Counted from the first letter of the stretch, positions 7,265 through 13,666 are shown. The stretch is 13,924 nucleotides of DNA from Mageeibacillus sp. UBA1212 (GCA_002309655.1 DBXM01000042.1:12673-26596); one strand, 5' to 3'. Numbers and translations are program-made. The notes: generated by a model not told the origin, from the letters alone.

Positions 7265-7897
7265 ATGAATCTGATTGAACTTAAAAACGTGACAAAAAAG
7301 TACGGGCGCCAGACTGTCGTCGACAACGTCAGCCTGTCTGTCGGAGAGGGCGAGATTGCAATCGTTTACGGTCGCAACGGCAGCGGCAAGACCGTTCTGC
7401 AGAGGATTATTCTCGACCTTGTCAAAGAACATGACGGCGTTAAAAACACACGCTGCGAAGTATACGGAGAGGTCGACGGTCCGGCGCTGTTCAGACATAT
7501 GAACGCCCGGGAGAATATCAGAAGTATTTTAGAGGAGTCCGAAATTGTGAACGCGGAGCGCTACGCCGGGATTTTCGGAGTTAACGAATTCGGAGACAAA
7601 CGCGTTGCGCATTATTCCACCGGAATGCGGCAGAGACTTTTCCTTGCAATTGTGCTTGCGAAGAATGCCGGACTGACCGTCCTGGACGAACCTTTTTCCG
7701 GGCTGGATGCCGAAGGCGTCAACATTCTTAACAAGGTGCTGACCGAGGAACGGGCAGGCGGAAGGAGCTTTCTGGTCGCGACGCATATTCTGACAGGGCT
7801 TGAGGACGAGGCGGACAGACTTTACCTGATGGAAAACGGAAGGTTGAGAGACGCCGCGCGCGAAGAGCTTCCGGTGTTTACCGAAAACGGGGATTGA
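7265..7897 (+). CDS. ABC transporter ATP-binding protein, BcrA-like
   Basis: Cytoplasmic ATPase of an ABC exporter; 210 aa, short but complete. Walker A is GRNGSGKT (36-43), the signature is YSTGMRQR (117-124, with STG in place of the classic SGG), Walker B is LTVLDE (137-142), and the switch histidine is H174 in ATHI. The Q-loop region reads DGPALFRHMNARENI (71-85) with no glutamine. A similar pattern (acidic residue before Pro, then aromatic and TA-x-EN) is known from BcrA/bacitracin-immunity-type ATPases, which suggests an exporter or self-protection role. The gene follows the preceding one by 2 nt and the permease by 9 nt, so it is co-translated and paired with that permease. The transported substrate cannot be read from the sequence. 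Confidence 0.93.
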   Translation: MNLIELKNVTKKYGRQTVVDNVSLSVGEGEIAIVYGRNGSGKTVLQRIILDLVKEHDGVKNTRCEVYGEVDGPALFRHMNARENIRSILEESEIVNAERYAGIFGVNEFGDKRVAHYSTGMRQRLFLAIVLAKNAGLTVLDEPFSGLDAEGVNILNKVLTEERAGGRSFLVATHILTGLEDEADRLYLMENGRLRDAAREELPVFTENGD

Positions 7898-7906
7898 GGT
7901 GCGGAT

Positions 7907-8857
7907 ATGAAGAGAGAATTGTTCAAGCTGTCTCGAAACGCCGTCTCCGCGGTTCTGTTCTTTGTTGTTTTCGGCTGCTTTTTCGCGGTTATGCTTGTTT
8001 ATCTTCTAAACGTAAACGTGAGAGATACATACGAACTGGATCTGGTTCCGCACTATGAATCGCCGGAAGAGCTGAAAAGCAACACCGAAGCGCTGAGGGA
8101 GCAGCTTTCGGATGCGGAAATACAGGGACGCCCCGCCAACACGATTGCGTGGCTGAAAAAGCAGATCATCTACAGCGAATTTCTGGAGAACAATTACGTC
8201 CCGTACCCGCAGGTGGTGGTAACTTCGTTTCCGCTCTACGCTGCCAATATTATCCCTGTGTTCGGCAGCGGTGTCGCGACCGCGTGCACTCTTTCGCACG
8301 TAGTGGCGGTGACGCTTGCGCTGGTTCTATTCAATTCGGAATACATCGGGGGAACTCACAAGGCGTTCTATGCGGGAGTATCCCGCAGGCGGAAAATCGC
8401 GGTGCCGAAATGTTTAACGGTCCTGCTTTTTACGGTGCTTACCGCGGCGGTCATTCCCGCGCTCTCGCTCGTAATCGGTATTCCGTTCGGGGCGCATTTT
8501 AAGTACGTGTTTTTTGTCACGGAAAGGAGCGCTTATCTGATGCGGACGTGGTACTATCTGGCGGTCAACTGGCTTATTGTGATGTTTCACGCGGCGTGCG
8601 CGTGTGCGGCGGCATGCGGTATATCGCTCCTGATCAAGAACGTTTTTGCGGCGGGGGCGGTTTCGGCTGTGGCGGTTATCGGACTTCCGGTCGTGGCTCA
8701 GTCACTGGACTTGCCTGTCCTGACCGCGGCTTTTATTCCCGTTATTGACACCGGTGTTAATATTCCCGTGACGCTGCTCTGCAAGGCGGCGCTTGCGCTG
8801 TGCTGCGCAGGACTTCTGCTGGCAGGGGCAGCTGTTCACAGGAAGCGCGATCTGTGA
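7907..8857 (+). CDS. ABC-2-like transporter permease
   Basis: Membrane partner of the preceding ATPase; 316 aa. About six hydrophobic segments are visible: 13-35, about 112-142, 168-192, 217-242, 245-265 and 288-310. A polar, charged stretch at 36-108 between the first two is probably extracytoplasmic. FNSEYIGGTHKAFYAGVSRRRK (about 142-163) resembles the conserved E...GT...GVSR-R/K cytoplasmic loop of ABC-2 permeases that contacts the ATPase. ATG 7907 lies 9 nt after the ATPase stop, with GAGGTG just upstream as ribosome binding site. Family assignment rests on topology, this motif and gene order. The substrate is unknown; peptide or lipid export, or antibiotic/bacteriocin immunity, would be typical. 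Confidence 0.85.
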   Translation: MKRELFKLSRNAVSAVLFFVVFGCFFAVMLVYLLNVNVRDTYELDLVPHYESPEELKSNTEALREQLSDAEIQGRPANTIAWLKKQIIYSEFLENNYVPYPQVVVTSFPLYAANIIPVFGSGVATACTLSHVVAVTLALVLFNSEYIGGTHKAFYAGVSRRRKIAVPKCLTVLLFTVLTAAVIPALSLVIGIPFGAHFKYVFFVTERSAYLMRTWYYLAVNWLIVMFHAACACAAACGISLLIKNVFAAGAVSAVAVIGLPVVAQSLDLPVLTAAFIPVIDTGVNIPVTLLCKAALALCCAGLLLAGAAVHRKRDL

Positions 8858-8872
8858 GAATAATAGGTGTGA

Positions 8873-8892
8873 CCCGGCGTGACGAACGCGGG
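8873..8892 (+). other. Small GC-rich hairpin after the permease gene
   Basis: CCCG-g-CGT, loop GACGA, ACG-CGGG forms a 7-bp stem with one bulged base. A second possible stem (GCGGCG/CGCCGC) lies just downstream around 8893-8920. Neither is followed by a T run, so they could stabilise or end the ABC transcript, but they are not convincing intrinsic terminators. Confidence 0.3.
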
Positions 8893-8961
8893 CGGCGCGG
8901 AAATGAGCTAAACCGCCGCGAAAATCCTAAAGACGGGGTAGGCTTCAGCAAGCAGTGATTG

Positions 8962-8967
8962 TATAAT
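8962..8967 (+). promoter_or_regulatory. Candidate -10 box upstream of the AT-rich gene pair
   Basis: A perfect TATAAT about 50 nt before the 9019 start codon. No recognisable -35 box lies 16-18 nt upstream and there is no extended -10 TGn. It marks a plausible but unproven promoter for the 9019 and 9132 genes. Confidence 0.35.
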
Positions 8968-9018
8968 AATTATGGGGTTGATTATTCTTTCTCTTGATTT
9001 ATTATTTGGAGGCTTTTT

Positions 9019-9108
9019 ATGAATCGAATTTTAATTGTCGTTTTATCCATTTGTTTGTTTTCAAGCATTTTAACCTGCAATGCACAGGTAAATGAAATGT
9101 CTTTGTGA
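9019..9108 (+). CDS. 29-aa signal-peptide-like small ORF
   Basis: A small ORF with a good ribosome binding site (TTTGGAGG, ending 9012, 6 nt before ATG). The product is a lysine-poor but typical secretion signal: MNR, a hydrophobic core (ILIVVLSICLFSSIL), then TCNAQ, and it stops at residue 29 after VNEMSL. ILTC could be an imperfect lipobox (Thr at -1 is unusual); alternatively CNA could precede a type I cleavage. It could be a small secreted peptide, the remains of a truncated lipoprotein gene, or an upstream ORF translationally linked to the gene at 9132, whose start is 23 nt after its stop. Low GC, unlike the flanking operons. I do not recognise it. Confidence 0.45.
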   Translation: MNRILIVVLSICLFSSILTCNAQVNEMSL

Positions 9109-9131
9109 TTTGTTTATCTTGGAGGTTCAAG

Positions 9132-9851
9132 ATGAGTTCCGTCAAAAAGAAGCTTATCCCGATAATTACAGTCGTTGTTTTGGTTCTTATCGCGCTGGTT
9201 GTTTTTATTGTTGTTTCAAAACTCCCCAAGGATTCCGGAATGGTTCATGTTCAACAAGAGTACCTAGACGGAACTTTGCTTGACCTCGGAGAGTGGAAGG
9301 GAACGCTGTCAACTATCAACGAGTATTTCAGTGCATCTATTGAAGATTTAGACGGTTTACTGGATGCCGTGCGAAACAGTGATTTTTATGATGAAAAGCT
9401 TGAATTTGACTGCCTTTACGGGTACTATTCGACTATTATATATTTGGTGGTTGACGGTAAAGCATTTTCTTTACAGTTCTGGGGTGGAGATCATATTGCC
9501 ATCGCCCCGCTTCAAACAATATACTATGACGTTCTGTTTAAAACCGATCTCTCGAGGATGATGTATGCGCCTGTTGACACATGGATTTCCCGAAAAACAG
9601 ACAGCAAAACCGGCAAATATGTTGCATCCGAATGGATGGCGGCAGTATCACTTGACGATATCAGATATCTTTACTCAAAAATCGATAGCGATATGTACGA
9701 GATTACCGATGACGCCATTTACGCTAAATGCTATGTTCAGGATGTTGACGAAATCTCCTTGGAATTGATATCAATTGATAAGACGGATAAATATGGGGTT
9801 AAGATTTATGAAGACGAGACCGGAAAAGTTATGGTGGAAGTCCTTTATTAA
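9132..9851 (+). CDS. Membrane-anchored protein of unknown function
   Basis: A 239-aa protein I do not recognise. MSSVKKK is followed by a single strong hydrophobic helix at 8-29 (LIPIITVVVLVLIALVVFIVVS). The rest is a soluble domain, presumably outside the membrane, rich in Asp, Tyr and beta-prone residues (EFDCLYGYYSTIIYLVVDGKAF; YGVKIYEDETGKVMVEV at the end). I start at ATG 9132 because GGAGG at 9121-9125 is 6 nt upstream; the open frame runs back to 9105 without a better signal. Base composition is clearly AT-richer than the flanking operons, which together with the adjacent IS30 remnant (11 nt beyond its stop, convergent) suggests acquired DNA. It may pair with the small 9019 ORF. No enzymatic motif is visible. 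Confidence 0.75.
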   Translation: MSSVKKKLIPIITVVVLVLIALVVFIVVSKLPKDSGMVHVQQEYLDGTLLDLGEWKGTLSTINEYFSASIEDLDGLLDAVRNSDFYDEKLEFDCLYGYYSTIIYLVVDGKAFSLQFWGGDHIAIAPLQTIYYDVLFKTDLSRMMYAPVDTWISRKTDSKTGKYVASEWMAAVSLDDIRYLYSKIDSDMYEITDDAIYAKCYVQDVDEISLELISIDKTDKYGVKIYEDETGKVMVEVLY

Positions 9852-9862
9852 ATGGCTCATAG

Positions 9863-10012
9863 TCATCGTTCTTTGATTTCTTTTCCGATAGTAGATTTCT
9901 CCTTTCCAAGAGTATCTGCAATGGCAGACTTAGTGGAACCGTTTCTGATTCCGGTTTCGATTATTACGCGCTCTTCTCTGGTAAGATGTTTTCCTGCATT
10001 AGATTTTTTCAT
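9863..10012 (-). pseudogene. IS30-type transposase fragment (N-terminal helix-turn-helix only)
   Basis: A 49-codon minus-strand frame starting at ATG 10012, preceded by a GAGGTG ribosome binding site. The product contains HLTREERVIIETGIRNGSTK, then SAIADTLGKEKSTIGKEIKE, the helix-turn-helix pattern at the start of IS30-family transposases. Full IS30 transposases have roughly 300-350 residues with a DDE catalytic domain; here the frame stops right after the helix-turn-helix and the sequence beyond is the end of the unrelated 9132 gene. The catalytic part is therefore missing and the element cannot move itself. The remaining piece could still be translated as a small DNA-binding protein. The whole 9852-10263 stretch otherwise has no gene, only inverted repeats and the start of the next operon. 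Confidence 0.75.
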
Positions 10013-10064
10013 CACAATCACCTCGAAAAGAGAGCCGGCGAGGTATTATCCGATATTCAGAGAG

Positions 10065-10087
10065 ATTTGTAAAACAAAATTACAAAT
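10065..10087. repeat. Perfect 8-bp inverted repeat
   Basis: ATTTGTAA (10065-10072) and TTACAAAT (10080-10087) with a 7-nt A-rich loop. It lies upstream of the transposase fragment start, where the terminal region of the IS30-like element would be expected. Confidence 0.7.
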
Positions 10088-10108
10088 GGAAGTTCCCGCA
10101 AGACAGAA

Positions 10109-10151
10109 TTCCACTTCGCGCCCCCTGAAGTGGAAGTTAACTTTTCACTTC
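10109..10151. repeat. Overlapping inverted repeats built on GAAGTGG/CCACTTC
   Basis: TTCCACTTC (10109-10117) pairs perfectly with GAAGTGGAA (10127-10135) across a 9-nt loop. The same GAAGTGGAAGTT (10127-10138) also pairs, with one mismatch/bulge, with AACTTTTCACTTC (10139-10151), centred on GTTAAC. The middle copy can therefore pair either way. This may be an IS end, a miniature element or a binding-site array. Confidence 0.75.
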
Positions 10152-10193
10152 ACTTAGGGCAGGTCGCGTCTATTTTTCTGTTGTTTTCATTTT

Positions 10194-10235
10194 CGGGAAG
10201 TGATATCATTAAAGATTGAATATCATCACTTGCCG
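10194..10235 (+). promoter_or_regulatory. Promoter region of the oxidoreductase operon with a flanking inverted repeat
   Basis: An extended -10 element, TG-a-TATCAT, at 10201-10209, with TTGTTT (10181-10186) as a weak -35 at 17-nt spacing. CGGGAAGTGAT (10194-10204) and ATCACTTGCCG (10225-10235) form an 11-bp inverted repeat with one mismatch that brackets the -10 and the expected start site near 10216. This is where a repressor operator would sit. The promoter is plausible and the operator is an inference from symmetry. Confidence 0.5.
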
Positions 10236-10236
10236 G

Positions 10237-10251
10237 GGGGAGCGGCTCCCC
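10237..10251 (+). other. GC-rich hairpin next to the ferredoxin ribosome binding site
   Basis: GGGGAG (10237-10242), loop CGG, CTCCCC (10246-10251): a perfect 6-bp stem in the leader, 2 nt before AGGAGGT at 10254-10260. It could protect the mRNA 5' end or affect ribosome access. No T run follows, so it is not a terminator. Confidence 0.6.
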
Positions 10252-10263
10252 ACAGGAGGTATT

Positions 10264-10470
10264 ATGGCTAAGGTAACTTTTGACGTGGACAGGTGCAAGG
10301 GCTGCAGACACTGCGTTTTCGCCTGCCCGAAGAAAATCGTTGTGATCCGCGAGGACGTTCTCAACAAGAACGGCTACCACCCCGCGGGTGTACTTGAGAT
10401 GGAAAAATGCATCGGGTGCGCGTCGTGCGCGACAATGTGCCCCGACTGTGTCATCACGGTGGAAAGGTGA
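10264..10470 (+). CDS. 2-oxoacid:ferredoxin oxidoreductase delta subunit (2x[4Fe-4S] ferredoxin)
   Basis: A 68-aa ferredoxin-like subunit that carries electrons from the catalytic subunits to free ferredoxin. It has two cluster-binding motifs: CKGCRHCVFACP near residues 11-22, and CIGCASCATMCPDC in the second half, giving eight cluster cysteines plus one extra. I start at ATG 10264, served by AGGAGGT at 10254-10260; the open frame extends back to 10216 but those residues would be encoded by the leader hairpin. It is the first gene of the delta-alpha-beta-gamma operon, 12 nt before the alpha subunit. VorD, KorD and PorD are all of this type, so the subunit itself does not reveal the substrate. 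Confidence 0.95.
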   Translation: MAKVTFDVDRCKGCRHCVFACPKKIVVIREDVLNKNGYHPAGVLEMEKCIGCASCATMCPDCVITVER

Positions 10471-10482
10471 GGTGAGCCGGAA

Positions 10483-11547
10483 ATGGGCGAAAGACTTCTT
10501 ATGAAGGGCAACGAGGTTATCGCGGAGGCGGCTTTGAGAGCCGGATGCAGACATTACTTCGGATACCCGATCACACCTCAGACCGAGGTTGCGCACTATA
10601 TGGCGAAAAAAATGGAGCAGCTCGGCGGCACGTTCGTGCAGGCTGAGAGCGAGGTCGCGGCCATCAATATGGTGTACGGTGCGGCAAGCGCCGGCGTTCG
10701 CGCGATGACGTCTTCTTCAAGCCCCGGAATTTCCCTAAAACAAGAGGGAATTTCATATTCTGCGGGCTCGGAGCTTCCGATGGTGATCATCGACATCGTG
10801 CGCTGCGGTCCGGGTCTGGGCGGAATCCTTCCCGCGCAGTGCGACTACTTCCAGATGGTGAAGGGCGGCGGCCACGGCGACTACCACCTTCCCGTGCTTG
10901 CTCCGTGCAGCGTTCAGGAGATGTACGAGCTTGTCGTCGAGGCGTTCAATATCGCGGATAAATACCGGAATCCTGTCGTCGTAATGGGCGACGGATATCT
11001 CGGCCAGATGATGGAAGCCGTGACGTTCAGGGACGAAGAGCCTATTTACAAGGCGGACAAGTCGACCTGGGCGGCGTGCGGCAGCGAGCTTAAGCGGCCC
11101 CACCACACGATCACTTCCATTTACATCGAGGCGGACGTTCTCGAGGCGCACGTTCAGAAGCTTCAGAGAAAGTACGCGGAGATCACCGCCAACGAGACTC
11201 GCGTTGAGGAGTTCAACTGCGAAGGCGCGGACATCATCATAACGGCGTACGGCACGATTTCGAGAATCGTGAAGAACGTCATCAAGGACGCGGCGAAGGA
11301 GGGAATCAAGGTCGGGCTCATAAGGCCGATCACTCTCTGGCCGTTCCCGTCGGCGTCGTTCGCGAAATACGCTGACAAGTGCAAGCGCTTCCTGTGCGTC
11401 GAGATGAGCACCGGACAGATGCTTGAGGACGTGAAACTGGCCGTAAACGGCAGAAACGAAGTCGAATTTTACGGCAGAACCGGCGGCAACGTGCCTTCCC
11501 AGAGCGAGATTCTGGAGCAGGTGCGCAGGATTGCGGCGGAAAACTGA
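10483..11547 (+). CDS. vorB: 2-oxoacid:ferredoxin oxidoreductase alpha subunit (VorB-type)
   Basis: Catalytic subunit of a 2-oxoacid:ferredoxin oxidoreductase, which oxidatively decarboxylates a 2-oxoacid to an acyl-CoA and reduces ferredoxin. The 354-aa length fits the KorA/VorB group. Motifs: GNEVIAEAALRAGCRHYFGYPITPQTE (9-35), the TPP pyrimidine-side fold; AESEVAAINMVYGAASAGVRAMTSSSSPGISL (54-85), including the substrate-contacting TSSSSPG loop; and GDGYLGQMMEAV in the middle, typical of this branch. Resemblance to proteins named 3-methyl-2-oxobutanoate dehydrogenase subunit VorB favours branched-chain 2-oxoacids (valine, leucine and isoleucine breakdown or synthesis); 2-oxoglutarate (KOR) remains an alternative. 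GGTGAG in the short gap before ATG 10483 acts as ribosome binding site. Confidence 0.93.
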   Translation: MGERLLMKGNEVIAEAALRAGCRHYFGYPITPQTEVAHYMAKKMEQLGGTFVQAESEVAAINMVYGAASAGVRAMTSSSSPGISLKQEGISYSAGSELPMVIIDIVRCGPGLGGILPAQCDYFQMVKGGGHGDYHLPVLAPCSVQEMYELVVEAFNIADKYRNPVVVMGDGYLGQMMEAVTFRDEEPIYKADKSTWAACGSELKRPHHTITSIYIEADVLEAHVQKLQRKYAEITANETRVEEFNCEGADIIITAYGTISRIVKNVIKDAAKEGIKVGLIRPITLWPFPSASFAKYADKCKRFLCVEMSTGQMLEDVKLAVNGRNEVEFYGRTGGNVPSQSEILEQVRRIAAEN

Positions 11548-11562
11548 AAGGGGGTTTGAAAC

Positions 11563-12309
11563 ATGGCAATAGTATTTCAGAAACCTCACGCGCTGACGGA
11601 CAAGCCTTTCCATTACTGCCCGGGATGCACGCACGGAATAATCCACCGCCTCGTGGCTGAAGTTCTCGACGAGCTCGGCATCGAAGGCACAACGGTCGGC
11701 GTCGCGAGCGTCGGCTGCACGTACAACAGCTACGACTATTTCAACTGCGATATGGTTCAGGCGGCTCACGGGCGCGCTCCGGCCGTCGCTACAGGCCTCA
11801 GAAGGTCGCTCCCCGACAGACAGGTTTTCACGTACCAGGGCGACGGTGACCTCGCGGCGATCGGAACGGCGGAGATCGTTCACGCGGCGACAAGAGGCGA
11901 AAAAATCACCACCATTTTCGTAAACAACGCGATCTACGGCATGACCTCCGGTCAGATGGCGCCCACAACGCTGATAGGCCAGGTCACCACGACGACTCCC
12001 TTCGGCAGGAAACCGGAGCTCCACGGCTACCCGATCCGCGTCTGCGAGATGCTCTCCACACTCGAGGGCGCCGCTTACGTCGAGCGCGTGGCGGTCAACA
12101 ACGTCGCGAACGTCAGAAAGGCCAAGGCGGCGATCAAAAAGGCGTTCAAGGTCCAGATGGCTGGCCTCGGATTTTCGATCGTCGAAGTGCTTTCGATCTG
12201 CCCCACCAACTGGGGTATGAGTCCGCAGAAGTCGCTTGAGTGGCTCGAGCAGAACATGATGGAGCACTACCCGCTCGGCAACTACAAGGGCAAGGACCTG
12301 GAGGTGTGA
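11563..12309 (+). CDS. 2-oxoacid:ferredoxin oxidoreductase beta subunit (TPP-binding)
   Basis: Thiamine pyrophosphate-binding subunit that works with the alpha subunit; 248 aa, the usual size for KorB/VorA. Visible: HYCPGCTHGIIH (17-28), with two cysteines probably binding the proximal cluster; SVGCTYNSYDYFNCD with more cysteines (49-63); and the TPP/Mg motif GDGDLAAIGTAEIVHAA (93-109) ending in NNAIYGMTSGQMAPTT. AAAGGGGG just upstream is the ribosome binding site. It lies 15 nt after the alpha gene and 1 nt before the gamma gene, so subunits are translated together. Assignment to this family is secure; VOR rather than KOR substrate is inferred from the alpha subunit. Confidence 0.95.
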   Translation: MAIVFQKPHALTDKPFHYCPGCTHGIIHRLVAEVLDELGIEGTTVGVASVGCTYNSYDYFNCDMVQAAHGRAPAVATGLRRSLPDRQVFTYQGDGDLAAIGTAEIVHAATRGEKITTIFVNNAIYGMTSGQMAPTTLIGQVTTTTPFGRKPELHGYPIRVCEMLSTLEGAAYVERVAVNNVANVRKAKAAIKKAFKVQMAGLGFSIVEVLSICPTNWGMSPQKSLEWLEQNMMEHYPLGNYKGKDLEV

Positions 12310-12310
12310 C

Positions 12311-12838
12311 ATGCAGGAAATCATTCTGGCCGGATTCGGAGGACAGGGCATACTGTCCATGGGTAAATTTATCGCGATGGCGGGCCTCGAGGAGGGCAAA
12401 AACGTCTCCTGGCTGCCTTCGTACGGACCCGAGATGCGCGGAGGCACCGCGAACTGCAACGTTATCGTCGCGGAGGAGGAGGTCGGCTCGCCGATCGTCA
12501 ACAAGGCGACCACGATCATCGTGATGAACCAGCCGTCGCTCGAAAAGTTCGAGAAGTTCCTGGTTCCGGGAGGCGTCGTGATCCTCGACAAGTCGCTGGT
12601 GCCGGTGATGCCCGAGCGCGAGGACGTCGAGGTTTACGCGATCCCCGCGACTGAAATGGCTTACGAAATGGGCAACGCGACATTCGCGGGCATAATTCTG
12701 CTCGGAAAGCTCATCGAGGTTACCGGCGTGGTTTCGCGCGAGAGCTTCGAAAAGGCGCTCTACAAGATCCTGCCGCCGCGCAAGCACTCGATGATTCCGG
12801 ATGAGATGAAGGCGCTGGAGACCGGCGCGAAGTACTGA
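12311..12838 (+). CDS. 2-oxoacid:ferredoxin oxidoreductase gamma subunit
   Basis: The 175-aa gamma subunit completes the four-subunit enzyme and helps bind CoA/acyl intermediates in this enzyme class. Recognised by EIILAGFGGQGILSMGK at the start (GFGGQG at 8-13, family hallmark) and by WLPSYGPEMRGGTANCNV (34-51), which is conserved in KorC/VorC/PorC. A single nucleotide separates it from the beta stop codon, which indicates translational coupling. In the middle, VPGGVVILDKSLVP and ATEMAYEMGNATFAGIILLGKLIEVTG also match the family. The gene ends 4 nt before maf. Confidence 0.95.
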   Translation: MQEIILAGFGGQGILSMGKFIAMAGLEEGKNVSWLPSYGPEMRGGTANCNVIVAEEEVGSPIVNKATTIIVMNQPSLEKFEKFLVPGGVVILDKSLVPVMPEREDVEVYAIPATEMAYEMGNATFAGIILLGKLIEVTGVVSRESFEKALYKILPPRKHSMIPDEMKALETGAKY

Positions 12839-12842
12839 GAAA

Positions 12843-13421
12843 ATGATCAAAAAGATTTGTCTTGCTTCAAATTCGCCGCGCAGGCGGGAACTCGTAAAGT
12901 ACCTCGGGCTGCCTTTTGAGACGGTGTCAGTCGAAACCGACGAAACGAACCACCCGGAGGACCCGGAAAAGGCCGCGGTCTGCATCGCGGAGAGGAAGGC
13001 GCTGAAATGCCTTGCCGACAGGGGACTTGCGGACGGCGAGGTGATAATCGGCGCCGACACGGTGGTCGTTCTTGACGGGCTGATCCTCGGGAAGCCGCGG
13101 GACCGTGAGGACGCGTTCGCGACGCTCAAGCTGCTGTCCGGGAAGAGCCACTTCGTCTACACGGGCGTCACGCTTGTGTACAGGGACGCGGAAGGCAACG
13201 AACGTGCGGTGGAGTTCGCCGAAAAGACGCTTGTCAAATTCGCGGACATTTCCGGTGCGGAGATAAACGCGTACCTTGATACGGGCGAGTATGCGGACAA
13301 GGCGGGCAGCTACGCGATTCAGGGAGTGTTTTCGCGCCACATCGAACGGATCGAAGGCGACTACAACAACGTGGTCGGTTTTCCTGTGGCGAGGATCTAC
13401 GCGGAGCTGGCGAAAATGTAA
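12843..13421 (+). CDS. maf: Maf-family nucleoside triphosphate pyrophosphatase
   Basis: Hydrolyses non-canonical or surplus nucleoside triphosphates to the monophosphate and pyrophosphate; Maf proteins of this type act mainly on dTTP/UTP and modified pyrimidines, and maf is linked to septum/division control. The 192-aa protein has the full motif set: LASNSPRRREL (7-17), IIGADTVV (68-75), LGKPRDREDA (82-91), LSGKSH (98-103), ADKAGSYAIQG (151-161) and EGDYNNVVGFP (171-181). It starts 4 nt after the gamma subunit stop, with no strong ribosome binding site, so translation is probably coupled. No obvious metabolic link to the oxidoreductase. A terminator-like hairpin follows. Confidence 0.96.
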   Translation: MIKKICLASNSPRRRELVKYLGLPFETVSVETDETNHPEDPEKAAVCIAERKALKCLADRGLADGEVIIGADTVVVLDGLILGKPRDREDAFATLKLLSGKSHFVYTGVTLVYRDAEGNERAVEFAEKTLVKFADISGAEINAYLDTGEYADKAGSYAIQGVFSRHIERIEGDYNNVVGFPVARIYAELAKM

Positions 13422-13454
13422 AAGTCCCGAAAAGATTTTTGATGATATGAAGAA

Positions 13455-13494
13455 GGCGGCGGCCCCTTTAAATGCTGAGGGCCGCCGCCGTTTT
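13455..13494 (+). terminator. Terminator-like hairpin ending the oxidoreductase-maf operon
   Basis: Perfect 11-bp GC-rich inverted repeat: GGCGGCGGCCC (13455-13465) and GGGCCGCCGCC (13479-13489), with a 13-nt loop, followed by G and TTTT then a mixed AT stretch. The stem is very strong. The T run is short, so termination may be incomplete. Confidence 0.8.
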
Positions 13495-13580
13495 GATATT
13501 TAATGATTTATACAAATGATTTCAATAAAGAATAACCTTAGGTTTTCGTATTCCGTCATAATTCTTTTTTCAATCACTCA

Positions 13581-13656
13581 ATTCGAACCCACAGGGTATC
13601 ACGCCGGCTCTGTTTTCGAGCGTCGGGCATTATGACCAACCTGCGGGGGTTCGAAT
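13581..13656. repeat. 76-bp element with perfect 10-bp inverted ends
   Basis: ATTCGAACCC at 13581-13590 and GGGTTCGAAT at 13647-13656 are perfect reverse complements. Pairing can continue inward: CAGG (13592-13595) with CCTG (13640-13643), and further in CCG-GCTC with GAGC-gt-CGG around 13604-13625. The ends resemble a tRNA T-loop (GGTTCGAAT) and the length is tRNA-like, but no cloverleaf can be built. It lies between the maf terminator and a convergent minus-strand gene. Possible miniature repeat element, REP-like unit or bidirectional RNA structure. Confidence 0.65.
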
Positions 13657-13666
13657 CGAAGCGGTT

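Noticed and set aside
8873..8925. Terminator after the ABC permease
   Set aside because: Hairpins are present but no T run follows, so intrinsic termination is not supported.
9852..10157. Plus-strand open frame directly after the 9132 gene
   Set aside because: It mirrors the minus-strand IS30 fragment, has no ribosome binding site and no protein-like composition.
10753..12591. Long minus-strand open frame opposite the oxidoreductase genes
   Set aside because: It is the antisense shadow of three clearly identified genes; it is Arg/His/Val-rich with no family motif, typical of GC-rich antisense frames.
13581..13656. Possible tRNA gene, suggested by GGTTCGAAT and the 76-nt length
   Set aside because: No acceptor stem, anticodon arm or D arm can be paired; the T-loop-like sequence occurs as inverted ends rather than as one arm.
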